Below, piece after piece: positions 19,668 through 25,725 of a DNA stretch of 64,000 bases. Origin of the DNA: Campylobacter hyointestinalis subsp. hyointestinalis (GTDB taxonomy: Bacteria > Campylobacterota > Campylobacteria > Campylobacterales > Campylobacteraceae). The stretch covers positions 744,001 through 808,000 of the forward strand of contig NZ_CP053827.1 of the NCBI RefSeq assembly GCF_013372145.1. Reading direction: 5' to 3'. Positions within the stretch are counted from its first letter, which is position 1; each line of letters starts with the position of its first letter. Under the pieces are notes generated by a model. It was not told where the DNA came from. It saw only the letters and a list, made by a program, of their open reading frames with translations, and did not search any database. Both the position numbers and the translations under genes were made by a program.

Positions 19668-19843
19668 AAAAGGAACTTTTAGCCCTTAGATATATAAAAA
19701 CTATTTAGTTCTTATACTTATATATGAAGCATAAGTAATCTAAGGTAACCTAAGAATGGTTAAAATAAATTTAAACAGATGTGAAGGAACTTTAGGGAAG
19801 AATAGTAATAAAGGATTATTAAGAGTTCCTTTTAAGTTCCTTT
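19668..19843. repeat. Four copies of AAGGAACTT in direct and inverted orientation
   Basis: AAGGAACTT occurs at about 19670-19678 and 19784-19792 on the plus strand. It occurs as the complement AAGTTCCTT or AGTTCCTTT at about 19824-19832 and 19834-19842. All four lie in the 175 bp just outside attL, where there is no gene. Function unknown; possible protein-binding iterons of an older element. Confidence 0.55.
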
Positions 19844-19913
19844 GGTTGAAACTATAGAAGCTCCAAATTTGTTTTTAGTAATTAATCAAAGTGTGATAAA
19901 ATCAATGTTTGAT

Positions 19914-19958
19914 TGGTTGAGAGAGAAGGACTTGAACCTCCGACCTTCGGGTTATGAG
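19914..19958. repeat. attL (displaced 3' part of tRNA-fMet)
   Basis: Matches 29221-29265 at 44 of 45 positions; 19921-19958 is identical. The single mismatch (A at 19920 versus C at 29227) corresponds to acceptor-stem position 70. This fragment lacks the 5' tRNA half, so it is the displaced bacterial end and is free to drift. Confidence 0.92.
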
Positions 19959-20003
19959 TTTTTTAGACGTAATAATTTTGCTTTAAGCTTTGATTTATTA
20001 TAC

Positions 20004-20023
20004 TTGTATTACAAAAAATACAA
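20004..20023. promoter_or_regulatory. Candidate antitoxin operator
   Basis: TTGTATT-ACAAAA-AATACAA is a perfect 7-bp inverted repeat ending 10 bp before the antitoxin ATG. Ribbon-helix-helix antitoxins commonly repress their own operon by binding such repeats; binding here is inferred. Confidence 0.5.
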
Positions 20024-20033
20024 AGGATTTAAA

Positions 20034-20279
20034 ATGACTATATCAGTAAGACTTGATGATGATTTATTTAATTCTGTCGATATGCTTTCTAAATCAACAA
20101 ATAGAAGTAAATCTTTTTATATAAAAGAAGCCTTAAAAGAATATTTATCTACTTTTGATAATAGCAAATATGAATTAAATGATGATACTCTAAAATCTAT
20201 CAATAATATAGAAAAAGGTGTAAATTTATCTAAAAAGTTTAATTCCGTAGATGATTTGATTAAAGATTTAAATAGCTAA
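20034..20279 (+). CDS. Ribbon-helix-helix antitoxin
   Basis: 81 residues from the ATG at 20034, behind an AAAGGAT ribosome site. The N-terminus MTISVRLDDDLFNSVDMLSK, followed by TNRSKSFYIKEALKEYL, is a ribbon-helix-helix DNA-binding domain of the RelB/CopG type. The acidic C-terminus (NSVDDLIKDLNS) would wrap the toxin. The frame is open upstream through attL, but that extension is host DNA and I exclude it. The stop overlaps the toxin start (TAATG), as is usual in toxin-antitoxin operons. It lies only 75 bp inside attL. Confidence 0.85.
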   Translation: MTISVRLDDDLFNSVDMLSKSTNRSKSFYIKEALKEYLSTFDNSKYELNDDTLKSINNIEKGVNLSKKFNSVDDLIKDLNS

Positions 20280-20557
20280 TGTTAGATATTTATTACGAAA
20301 ATTCGTTTAAAGCGGATTATAAAAAGCTTGTTAAGCAAGGTTTTGATATTGATTTGTTATCTACAGCCATAGAATATCTTATAAATAAAATAGAATTACC
20401 TAAAAAATATAAAAATCACTCATTAACTGGTAGTTTCAAAGGCTATTTTGATTGTCATTTAAAGCCTGATTGTGTTTTGATATATAAAATAGAAAATAAT
20501 ACTTTATATTTAGTTCGTATTGGATCTCATTCAAATTTATTTAAATCATATAAATAA
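20279..20557 (+). CDS. RelE/YafQ-family mRNA interferase toxin
   Basis: 92 residues. YENSFKADYKKLVKQG at the N-terminus, and HSLTGSFKGYFDCHLKPDCVLIYKI then LVRIGSHSNLF at the C-terminus, match the YafQ branch of RelE toxins. In that branch the histidines of HSL, CHLKPD and GSHS are catalytic. In YafQ a Trp usually follows the KPD; here it is Cys. As a ribosome-dependent ribonuclease it would stabilise the prophage or act in anti-phage abortive response. It ends against the convergent nuclease gene with no gap. Confidence 0.83.
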   Translation: MLDIYYENSFKADYKKLVKQGFDIDLLSTAIEYLINKIELPKKYKNHSLTGSFKGYFDCHLKPDCVLIYKIENNTLYLVRIGSHSNLFKSYK

Positions 20558-21061
20558 CTAATTTTCTTTAATTTGTAAAAAATTACACTCTACTTTATGT
20601 TGTTGAAAGTATAATTCACATCCTTTATCCATATTTGAGTTAGAAACTATCACTCTTTTTATAATTTTATTATTTAAATATTTATTATTTTCTTTTTCAT
20701 ACATATGGCAATCTCCTATGAATTTTCTTATTATATCTTGCTTTAGTGGATATATTGAATTTTTGCATTGTATTAATAATACTTCTTTATCCTTATATGC
20801 TATTATATCTATCCCCATATCTTTTTTTCCTTCATTTATTCCTTTCATATATATTTTGTATCCCAATCCTTTAAAATGTCTTCCTATCTGAAATTCATAT
20901 TTAATCCCTTTGTCTATATTTGCTTGTTTTAATTCTTCTATATATTTTTCTTTTTCTATTTTTTCTTGTTCTTTTTGTTTGTTTAATTTTTTTATCTCTA
21001 TATAAAAATATCCACTAGTTAATATACTTCCAAGACAGAAATATATAATATATTCAACCAT
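20558..21061 (-). CDS. Membrane-anchored Mrr-like restriction nuclease
   Basis: 167 residues. One N-terminal membrane helix (VEYIIYFCLGSILTSGYFY, residues 2-20) is followed by a charged coiled coil (25-48) and then an Mrr_cat-type fold. The likely active site is Glu56 in KYEFQIGRHF, Asp85 in MGIDIIAYKD, and Gln98-x-Lys100 in LLIQCKN. This is the (E)...D...QxK version of the PD-(D/E)XK site seen in Mrr proteins. The anchor suggests it cuts or senses DNA at the inner membrane, where incoming filamentous phage DNA arrives. It is directly downstream of the repressor gene (TAAATG, no gap), so it is expressed in the lysogen. Exclusion of other phages is my inference. Confidence 0.78.
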   Translation of the reverse strand: MVEYIIYFCLGSILTSGYFYIEIKKLNKQKEQEKIEKEKYIEELKQANIDKGIKYEFQIGRHFKGLGYKIYMKGINEGKKDMGIDIIAYKDKEVLLIQCKNSIYPLKQDIIRKFIGDCHMYEKENNKYLNNKIIKRVIVSNSNMDKGCELYFQQHKVECNFLQIKEN

Positions 21062-21295
21062 TTATTCTATTTCCTTTTTTAGTAGTCTTGTTTTTATATC
21101 TGATATATAAAATTCTTGTTCTTTTTCGCTTAATTTTAGAAAATATTCGTTTAATTCTTTAATTTTTGGATTTATTTCATTATTTTTTTGAAAAAATGTT
21201 TCTATTATTTTATATAAATTCTTATTGCTTTTTTCCCAGTTATACAGTGTCTTTATATCTTTACCTATATATTTTGCTACTTCTTTTTTATCCAT
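21062..21295 (-). CDS. Small helix-turn-helix protein, candidate prophage repressor
   Basis: 77 residues. The N-terminus MDKKEVAKYIGKDIKTLYNWEKSNK is a helix-turn-helix with the typical 'tLynWek' recognition helix, and the C-terminal half is an amphipathic helical region. It starts immediately beside three related operator-like sequences (21300-21378) and faces away from the phage structural genes. That is the position of a lysogeny repressor such as RstR of CTX-phi, although no sequence similarity to RstR is claimed. Co-transcribed with the membrane nuclease. Confidence 0.72.
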   Translation of the reverse strand: MDKKEVAKYIGKDIKTLYNWEKSNKNLYKIIETFFQKNNEINPKIKELNEYFLKLSEKEQEFYISDIKTRLLKKEIE

Positions 21296-21299
21296 TTTT

Positions 21300-21378
21300 G
21301 GAATTATTCCTTTTATTTAAGCTATATTTAATAAATTGTTTGCAATAATTCCATTAAAGGATTTGCAATAATTCCATT
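21300..21378. promoter_or_regulatory. Three operator-like repeats in the repressor/phage divergent region
   Basis: GGAATTATTCC (21300-21310, palindromic), GCAATAATTCC (21342-21352) and GCAATAATTCC (21365-21375) share one core. The latter two lie in a 17-bp direct repeat TTTGCAATAATTCCATT (21339-21355, 21362-21378), 23 bp apart. Likely binding sites of the adjacent HTH protein. Confidence 0.65.
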
Positions 21379-21488
21379 TACAACAAATATTATAGCCAAA
21401 TTCTTGAAATTTTACATAAATTCCAAAAAAACGCAGTCAGAGTAAAGAGATGAGAGTAAGCCGTTTTTTGGTAATTTCCTTTCGCGTT

Positions 21489-21547
21489 TGGTTAAGCGAT
21501 ATTAACCAGCCCTAAGTAAGGCTTTAAACTGCTTGGGCTAGTTTTTT
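21489..21547 (+). promoter_or_regulatory. Tandem hairpins in the leader of the phage structural operon
   Basis: TGGTTAA-GCGATA-TTAACCA (21489-21508), then AGCCCTAAG (21508-21516) paired with CTTGGGCT (21532-21539), followed by a T6 run (21542-21547). The second hairpin looks like a Rho-independent terminator placed about 60 bp before the first structural gene. It could act as an attenuator or as a replication/packaging element. The 308-bp gap 21296-21603 is filled by these and the operators. Confidence 0.5.
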
Positions 21548-21603
21548 ATCGGTAGATCTCTAGCCCTAATTTATACCGAAAAATAAATTTTAAAGGATTT
21601 ACC

Positions 21604-22005
21604 GTGATTATTCAACAACAATACAGCATAAGTTATGAGGTAACAAAGGGTTTTGTCAAAGCTACTTCTAGCGGAAGTATGAAAAACGACAATGGTGAAG
21701 TAATAGAATATGGTCCAAGTGTTCGTATTTTTGCTACAAACATATACCAAGCTACTACTGAGAATGAAAAAACAGGCTTTGCAAATAGTTACGATAGGCA
21801 ACTTTGTTTTAAAATCAATTGTGAAACTGATACCAAAGCAGGACAAATCGCAAATCTAATACAAACTTCTTTAATTTCAAATTCTCCTATTTATATTAAT
21901 GGTGACATACCTATCCGTAAAAATGATGGTTCATTTGAAGTAAGCGTAATAGAAATCAAAGGCTTAGATAAAGAACTTGAAAAGTTAAAAGAAGTTAAAA
22001 AGTAA
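21604..22005 (+). CDS. Putative single-stranded-DNA-binding protein (gene V analogue)
   Basis: 133 residues from a GTG behind AAAGGATTTACC. I do not recognise the sequence. It is soluble, beta-rich by eye (YSISYEVTKGFVKATSSG, SPIYINGDIPIRKNDGSFEV) with a charged C-terminal tail (KGLDKELEKLKEVKK), and sits directly before the major coat gene. In many filamentous phages the abundant ssDNA-binding protein occupies this place and has this size range. The function is assigned by position only. Other possibilities are a small replication accessory or a structural chaperone. Confidence 0.5.
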   Translation: MIIQQQYSISYEVTKGFVKATSSGSMKNDNGEVIEYGPSVRIFATNIYQATTENEKTGFANSYDRQLCFKINCETDTKAGQIANLIQTSLISNSPIYINGDIPIRKNDGSFEVSVIEIKGLDKELEKLKEVKK

Positions 22006-22075
22006 ATTTCTACAAAGCCCCTTTTTAGGGGTTTGATAGAGATTTAATCTCAAATATTTTTTTAAGGAGTTTAAG

Positions 22076-22288
22076 ATGAAAAATCTTAAAACTAAGGTAA
22101 TAACAGGCGTTTTTGGTCTTATGAGTTTATCTAGCCTTGCAAGTGCTGCCGTAACAATAGATGACGCCACTGGTAAAGTTAGCGGTTCTCTTGATGTAAG
22201 TCCTTTTATGTCTGCTTTCGGTCTTGTTATTGCTGCTGTTGCTGGTATGTGGGGTGCTAAAAAAGCTCTTTCTCTTTTTGGAAGATAA
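22076..22288 (+). CDS. Major coat protein (pVIII-like)
   Basis: 70 residues with the classic design of an inovirus major coat protein. A signal peptide (MKNLKTKVITGVFGLMSLSSLASA) is followed by an acidic N-terminus (AVTIDDATGKVSGSLD), one hydrophobic helix (FMSAFGLVIAAVAGMWG) and a basic C-terminus (AKKALSLFGR) that would face the DNA. Mature length is about 46 residues, close to the 45-50 of known phages. It has a strong TTAAGGAG ribosome site and is followed by a hairpin, consistent with high expression relative to later genes. Confidence 0.88.
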   Translation: MKNLKTKVITGVFGLMSLSSLASAAVTIDDATGKVSGSLDVSPFMSAFGLVIAAVAGMWGAKKALSLFGR

Positions 22289-22302
22289 TTCCAAATTTCA
22301 AG

Positions 22303-22358
22303 CTGGAAATTCGCCCTAATTTGTTTCTCCCTGAAATAACAACTAAGGCGAATTTCAG
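22303..22358 (+). terminator. Large inverted repeat after the major coat gene
   Basis: GAAATTCGCC (22306-22315) pairs perfectly with GGCGAATTTC (22347-22356), extended by CTG/CAG with a one-base bulge. The loop is about 31 nt. It lies 15-70 bp past the coat gene. In Ff phages a terminator follows gene VIII; a packaging-signal role is also possible. Confidence 0.6.
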
Positions 22359-22400
22359 CAGACAACCGCAGGGCGTCAGTCTTAAAAAAAGGTAAATAAA

Positions 22401-22520
22401 ATGGATATTGATTTTACAAAACTAGCTATTTTTATAAACTCTTACTTTGGAGTTCTTATCGTTGCTTGTTTTATTGTTAAATCTACTTTATTTGCTTTTT
22501 CCGTTTTCAATAAAGAATAA
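22401..22520 (+). CDS. Tiny one-helix phage membrane protein 1
   Basis: 39 residues from the ATG at 22401, behind AAAAGGTAAATAAA. It reads MDIDFTKLAIFINSYFGVLI, continues with a hydrophobic helix and ends FNKE. This is one of three consecutive single-helix proteins of about 40 residues. It is probably a minor virion-cap protein like pVII or pIX, which are 32-33 residues in Ff. The function is inferred from size, topology and position. Confidence 0.65.
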   Translation: MDIDFTKLAIFINSYFGVLIVACFIVKSTLFAFSVFNKE

Positions 22521-22532
22521 AAGGCTTCAAAA

Positions 22533-22661
22533 ATGGATATACATAATCTTACAAATTTGCCTTTAAATGAATATCATTTTCTTATGGCTCAAACTGCTAT
22601 TTTATGCGGTTTTTGTGTAATGCTTGTAACCTTTTTAATAATATCAAATTTAAAGGGATAA
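22533..22661 (+). CDS. Tiny one-helix phage membrane protein 2
   Basis: 42 residues from the ATG at 22533. A polar N-terminus (MDIHNLTNLPLNEYHFLMAQ) is followed by the helix TAILCGFCVMLVTFLIIS and ends NLKG. The preceding sequence AAAGGCTTCAAAA can serve as ribosome site. Like its neighbours it resembles the pVII/pIX minor coat proteins in size and topology; which end of the virion it caps cannot be told. Confidence 0.62.
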   Translation: MDIHNLTNLPLNEYHFLMAQTAILCGFCVMLVTFLIISNLKG

Positions 22662-22664
22662 ATA

Positions 22665-22787
22665 ATGCTTGAAATAACTAGTGTGCCAAGTTTTGATTAT
22701 TTCTTTACTATTTTTATTTACTTTACTTTATCTTGCATTCCTATTTTGCTTGTTTTTACTATTTTTACAAATAAAATTATGAAGTAA
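22665..22787 (+). CDS. Tiny one-helix phage membrane protein 3
   Basis: 40 residues from the ATG at 22665, 3 bp after the previous stop; AAAGGGATAA supplies the ribosome site. The sequence begins MLEITSVPSFDYFFTIF, continues hydrophobic and ends FTNKIMK, giving one membrane helix with a basic C-terminus. The spacing to the next gene is 5 bp. It could be a third minor virion protein, or an assembly helper. No similarity is recognised. Confidence 0.58.
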   Translation: MLEITSVPSFDYFFTIFIYFTLSCIPILLVFTIFTNKIMK

Positions 22788-22792
22788 ATAGT

Positions 22793-24154
22793 ATGAAGTC
22801 TATTTTTAAAATAATTATTTTCCCTTTTTTATTTGTAAATTTTGCTTATTGCGAAACTTATTTGCCTGTTGGTTCAGAACCTTCTTACACTGGTTATGAA
22901 ATTCCTCTCAACACAGAAGGTGAAATCATTTCCGGTAAAAAAGGTGTATATTTTGTATTAGGTGATAAATTTTTCCCTCTCGAATCTTCTTATCCTCACG
23001 ATACTTACTCTACTTACAAAGATTGTTCCTCTTTTTACTCTCGTTATTCTTCTTTAGATAGTAAAGTCGTTGTTTCCTTTTATCTAGGTTCTTCTTCTGT
23101 TATTAAGAAGTATAAAGTTGATCCTACATTCACTGATTATAACTGTAAAGGTCAATCTGTGAAAACTCCAGCCATTAAAGTTCATACTTCGTATCATAGC
23201 ACTTCTGGATATTATAGCTGTCCTAATGGTGGTACTTTTGATCCTGATACTAAAACTTGTAAAATTTGCAATGAGGGTGATGAGCTTAATTCTTCTGGTA
23301 TGTGTTATACTGATTGTACTAAATATGACTTTAAAAACGGAGTTATTAAGATAGGTTTTTCTGACGGGACTTGTGCTGATTGCTCTACTTCTAAAAATTA
23401 TAATGATTTGTATAAGTGTCTTTGTAGTTTTTCAGGTTCTTCCTTTTCAAATAGCGGTGCTTTTGTTGGAGATAATAAAGGTTCTAATTATGCTAATTGT
23501 GATAATGGTACTCAGATAAGAACACCTGATAACGTTTTTGATGATAAACCTACAGAACCAAAAAATCCTGATAAGCCTACAGAACCAGCAAATCCTGATA
23601 AACCTATAAATCCTGGTAGTGGTTCAAGCGGTGGCGATATAACAGATCCTAAACCAGTTCCAGGCGGTAGCGGTAGCGTTACAACAGATCCGGGAGATAA
23701 ACCAGACGGTTCAGATCCGAAACCAGATGATAAACCAAAAGATCCTGATAATAATAATCCTGGTGGCGGTAGTCCTTCTGCTGATGATATTCTGGGTAAA
23801 CCTGTAGATTATAGTGGGACTTTAAAAGAATATAGTGATAAACTCGAAGAAATAAATAATAAATTCTCTGAAGGTATTAAAACTGTTTCTGATAGTTTAC
23901 AAAGTTTTAAAGAAAATTATTTAAGTCTTATAGATGTTTTAGGTGGCGGTGTTAATTCTATAAATAAAAAAACCGTCGTAACTAGTTGTCCAAAAACTTT
24001 AGATTTAAAAATATCTAATGTTCCTAATATTAATTTTGATGTTTGTAAATTAATGGTTGATGTTAAACCTTTAACATATGCTATTTTTTTCTTATTGTTT
24101 AGCTATATGTTCTTAAGCGTTATATATAGATTTATATTGTTATTTTTCATTTAG
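22793..24154 (+). CDS. Adsorption (pIII-like) minor coat protein
   Basis: 453 residues. A signal peptide (MKSIFKIIIFPFLFVNFAYC) is followed by a cysteine-rich receptor-binding region (residues about 70-235, with a CxxC/CxC-rich block around CNEGDELNSSGMCYTDC). Next comes a long Pro/Asp/Gly linker (about 250-330) built of repeats such as DKPTEPKNPDKPTEPANP and PDGSDPKPDDKPKDP. The C-terminal domain ends in one membrane helix (YAIFFLLFSYMFLSVIYRFI). That order of receptor domains, flexible linker and membrane anchor is the pIII plan. Its receptor, likely a pilus-like or surface structure of Campylobacter, is unknown. Confidence 0.82.
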   Translation: MKSIFKIIIFPFLFVNFAYCETYLPVGSEPSYTGYEIPLNTEGEIISGKKGVYFVLGDKFFPLESSYPHDTYSTYKDCSSFYSRYSSLDSKVVVSFYLGSSSVIKKYKVDPTFTDYNCKGQSVKTPAIKVHTSYHSTSGYYSCPNGGTFDPDTKTCKICNEGDELNSSGMCYTDCTKYDFKNGVIKIGFSDGTCADCSTSKNYNDLYKCLCSFSGSSFSNSGAFVGDNKGSNYANCDNGTQIRTPDNVFDDKPTEPKNPDKPTEPANPDKPINPGSGSSGGDITDPKPVPGGSGSVTTDPGDKPDGSDPKPDDKPKDPDNNNPGGGSPSADDILGKPVDYSGTLKEYSDKLEEINNKFSEGIKTVSDSLQSFKENYLSLIDVLGGGVNSINKKTVVTSCPKTLDLKISNVPNINFDVCKLMVDVKPLTYAIFFLLFSYMFLSVIYRFILLFFI

Positions 24155-24163
24155 GACTTAAAC

Positions 24164-24577
24164 ATGCTTCAAGTAATCGGATATTTGCTTGGTTTAATAG
24201 GTTTTGTTATAACATATTTATTTAATAAAATAACTTCAATTTCTGCTTTTTTAGCTGTTCTTACTATCAATGGTATTATTTTTGGCTTGTTTTTAACTTA
24301 CGTTAAATTTCTTTTAGACATTATTTTATTTTTTTATCACAATGTTAATAATATTATTGATTATATTAATGAAATGATTAATAGCGGTGGAATAGTCGGT
24401 TATTTTGTTGATATATTGTCTAGCCTTGGGTTTGTAAATGCTTTTTATGATGCTTTTGTTATTTTTTCCGTTCCTTTTAATACTATGTTTTCTTTCATCG
24501 CATCAAAATATGCCGTTAGAGGACTTTTGTTTATGCGTGAAAGCATTTTATCTCTTGTTATATCAAAATTATCATAG
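24164..24577 (+). CDS. pVI-like minor coat / membrane protein
   Basis: 137 residues with two or three hydrophobic segments (residues about 3-18, 25-55 and 80-105). It lies between the adsorption gene and the Zot-like gene, exactly where gene VI (112 residues, three helices) sits in Ff phages. The ATG at 24164 follows AGGACTTAAAC. No catalytic motif. The call rests on topology and gene order. Confidence 0.7.
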   Translation: MLQVIGYLLGLIGFVITYLFNKITSISAFLAVLTINGIIFGLFLTYVKFLLDIILFFYHNVNNIIDYINEMINSGGIVGYFVDILSSLGFVNAFYDAFVIFSVPFNTMFSFIASKYAVRGLLFMRESILSLVISKLS

Positions 24578-24585
24578 GCTATATA

Positions 24586-25725
24586 ATGGCTATCCACTAT
24601 ATAGTTGGTAATCCTGGAAGCGGTAAGAGCTATTATGGCGTTTATATTCTTTGGGATAAATTCATAAAACAAACTAAAGAGCCAAAAGGATTTTTAAAAC
24701 AATTTATAAAACCAAAAGTTACTAAAACTTATGATATTGCTTATACAAATATAAATGAGTTTAAATTTGATAAATCAGATAAGATTATTCCTTTCGACTT
24801 TGAAAATATATTATCTAGTTTGACTATACTTTTTAACAGATACAAATTTGAAAAAGCTACTGATGAAGAACTTATAAAAACTGCAAAACAACTGAATTTA
24901 CTAAATGCTATATTTGTTATAGATGAAATACACAACTTTTTTAATGAAAAAGAAAACGAAGTCCTTATTTGGTGGCTTACTTACCACCGCCATTTATACC
25001 AAGAATTATATTTTATCACTCAGGATCTCAGCCTTGTAAATAACGAATACAAAAGAATAGCTGAGTTTTTCTACCGTGCTGTTGATAGCTCAAAACGCTT
25101 CTTTTCAAAGAAATTTAGATATATACAATACTCAAATTACAAACTTTATCAAAAAGACATTATTAAAACTTTTCATATAGATTTTAATCAAGAAATATTT
25201 AATTTATATCATTCTGGACAAAACGGACTAGGAACAAGCTTTGTTAAAAAATACCTTTTTATCTCTCTTATAATATTTGGTTTTTGCATTGTTGCATTTG
25301 CTATTTTTGTAAACTCTATCACTCCAGATACTCCTAAAAAAGATATACAAAATTCAAATATCCAAAATACTACAGAATTGCCTATTGCTAAAAATAATAC
25401 TTTTGGTCAAATTTCTAAAAAAATCAATACTTCAGAAATATTTTACTATGAGATTAATTGTATAAATTTAACTTGCTCGTTTCCAAATTCAAACGATAAA
25501 TTTGATAAACGAGCTATCAAATTTCTTCTAAATCAGACTGAAATTTTGTATGAAACTAAAAAATACAATATTTCAAATGTTGAAACGTCTATCTATTTTT
25601 TAAAAGATGACGTTTTTAAAATTCTTAATATCAAATTTAATGATAAAGGAAATACCGATGAAAAAGATAATAGCCTTTTTAGTAGCTTTGGCTCTAACAA
25701 TACAAGCAGATCAAATCAAAAATAA
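24586..25725 (+). CDS. zot: Zot/pI-type phage assembly ATPase
   Basis: 379 residues. Walker A GNPGSGKS is at 8-15; Walker B AIFVIDE at about 108-114, then IHNFF. The block LTYHRHLYQELYFITQDLSLVN matches the pI/Zot core. One membrane helix (YLFISLIIFGFCIVAFAIFV, 223-242) separates the cytosolic ATPase from a periplasmic tail that should meet the secretin. It powers virion extrusion through the envelope. Zot-like genes on Campylobacter prophages have been discussed as toxins; nothing in this sequence alone supports toxicity. The end overlaps the secretin gene by 68 bp in another frame. Confidence 0.9.
   Translation: MAIHYIVGNPGSGKSYYGVYILWDKFIKQTKEPKGFLKQFIKPKVTKTYDIAYTNINEFKFDKSDKIIPFDFENILSSLTILFNRYKFEKATDEELIKTAKQLNLLNAIFVIDEIHNFFNEKENEVLIWWLTYHRHLYQELYFITQDLSLVNNEYKRIAEFFYRAVDSSKRFFSKKFRYIQYSNYKLYQKDIIKTFHIDFNQEIFNLYHSGQNGLGTSFVKKYLFISLIIFGFCIVAFAIFVNSITPDTPKKDIQNSNIQNTTELPIAKNNTFGQISKKINTSEIFYYEINCINLTCSFPNSNDKFDKRAIKFLLNQTEILYETKKYNISNVETSIYFLKDDVFKILNIKFNDKGNTDEKDNSLFSSFGSNNTSRSNQK

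Noticed and set aside
19842-20033. N-terminal extension of the antitoxin through attL
   Set aside because: The extension encodes antisense tRNA sequence and crosses the host/phage junction; a proper ribosome site lies before the ATG at 20034.
23540-23780. Short tandem repeats in the adsorption gene as a CRISPR or minisatellite array
   Set aside because: The repeats encode a Pro/Asp/Gly linker with irregular units and no spacers; they are normal for pIII-type proteins.
24586-25725. Calling the Zot-like gene an enterotoxin
   Set aside because: The protein has the full pI assembly ATPase layout; toxicity cannot be read from sequence.
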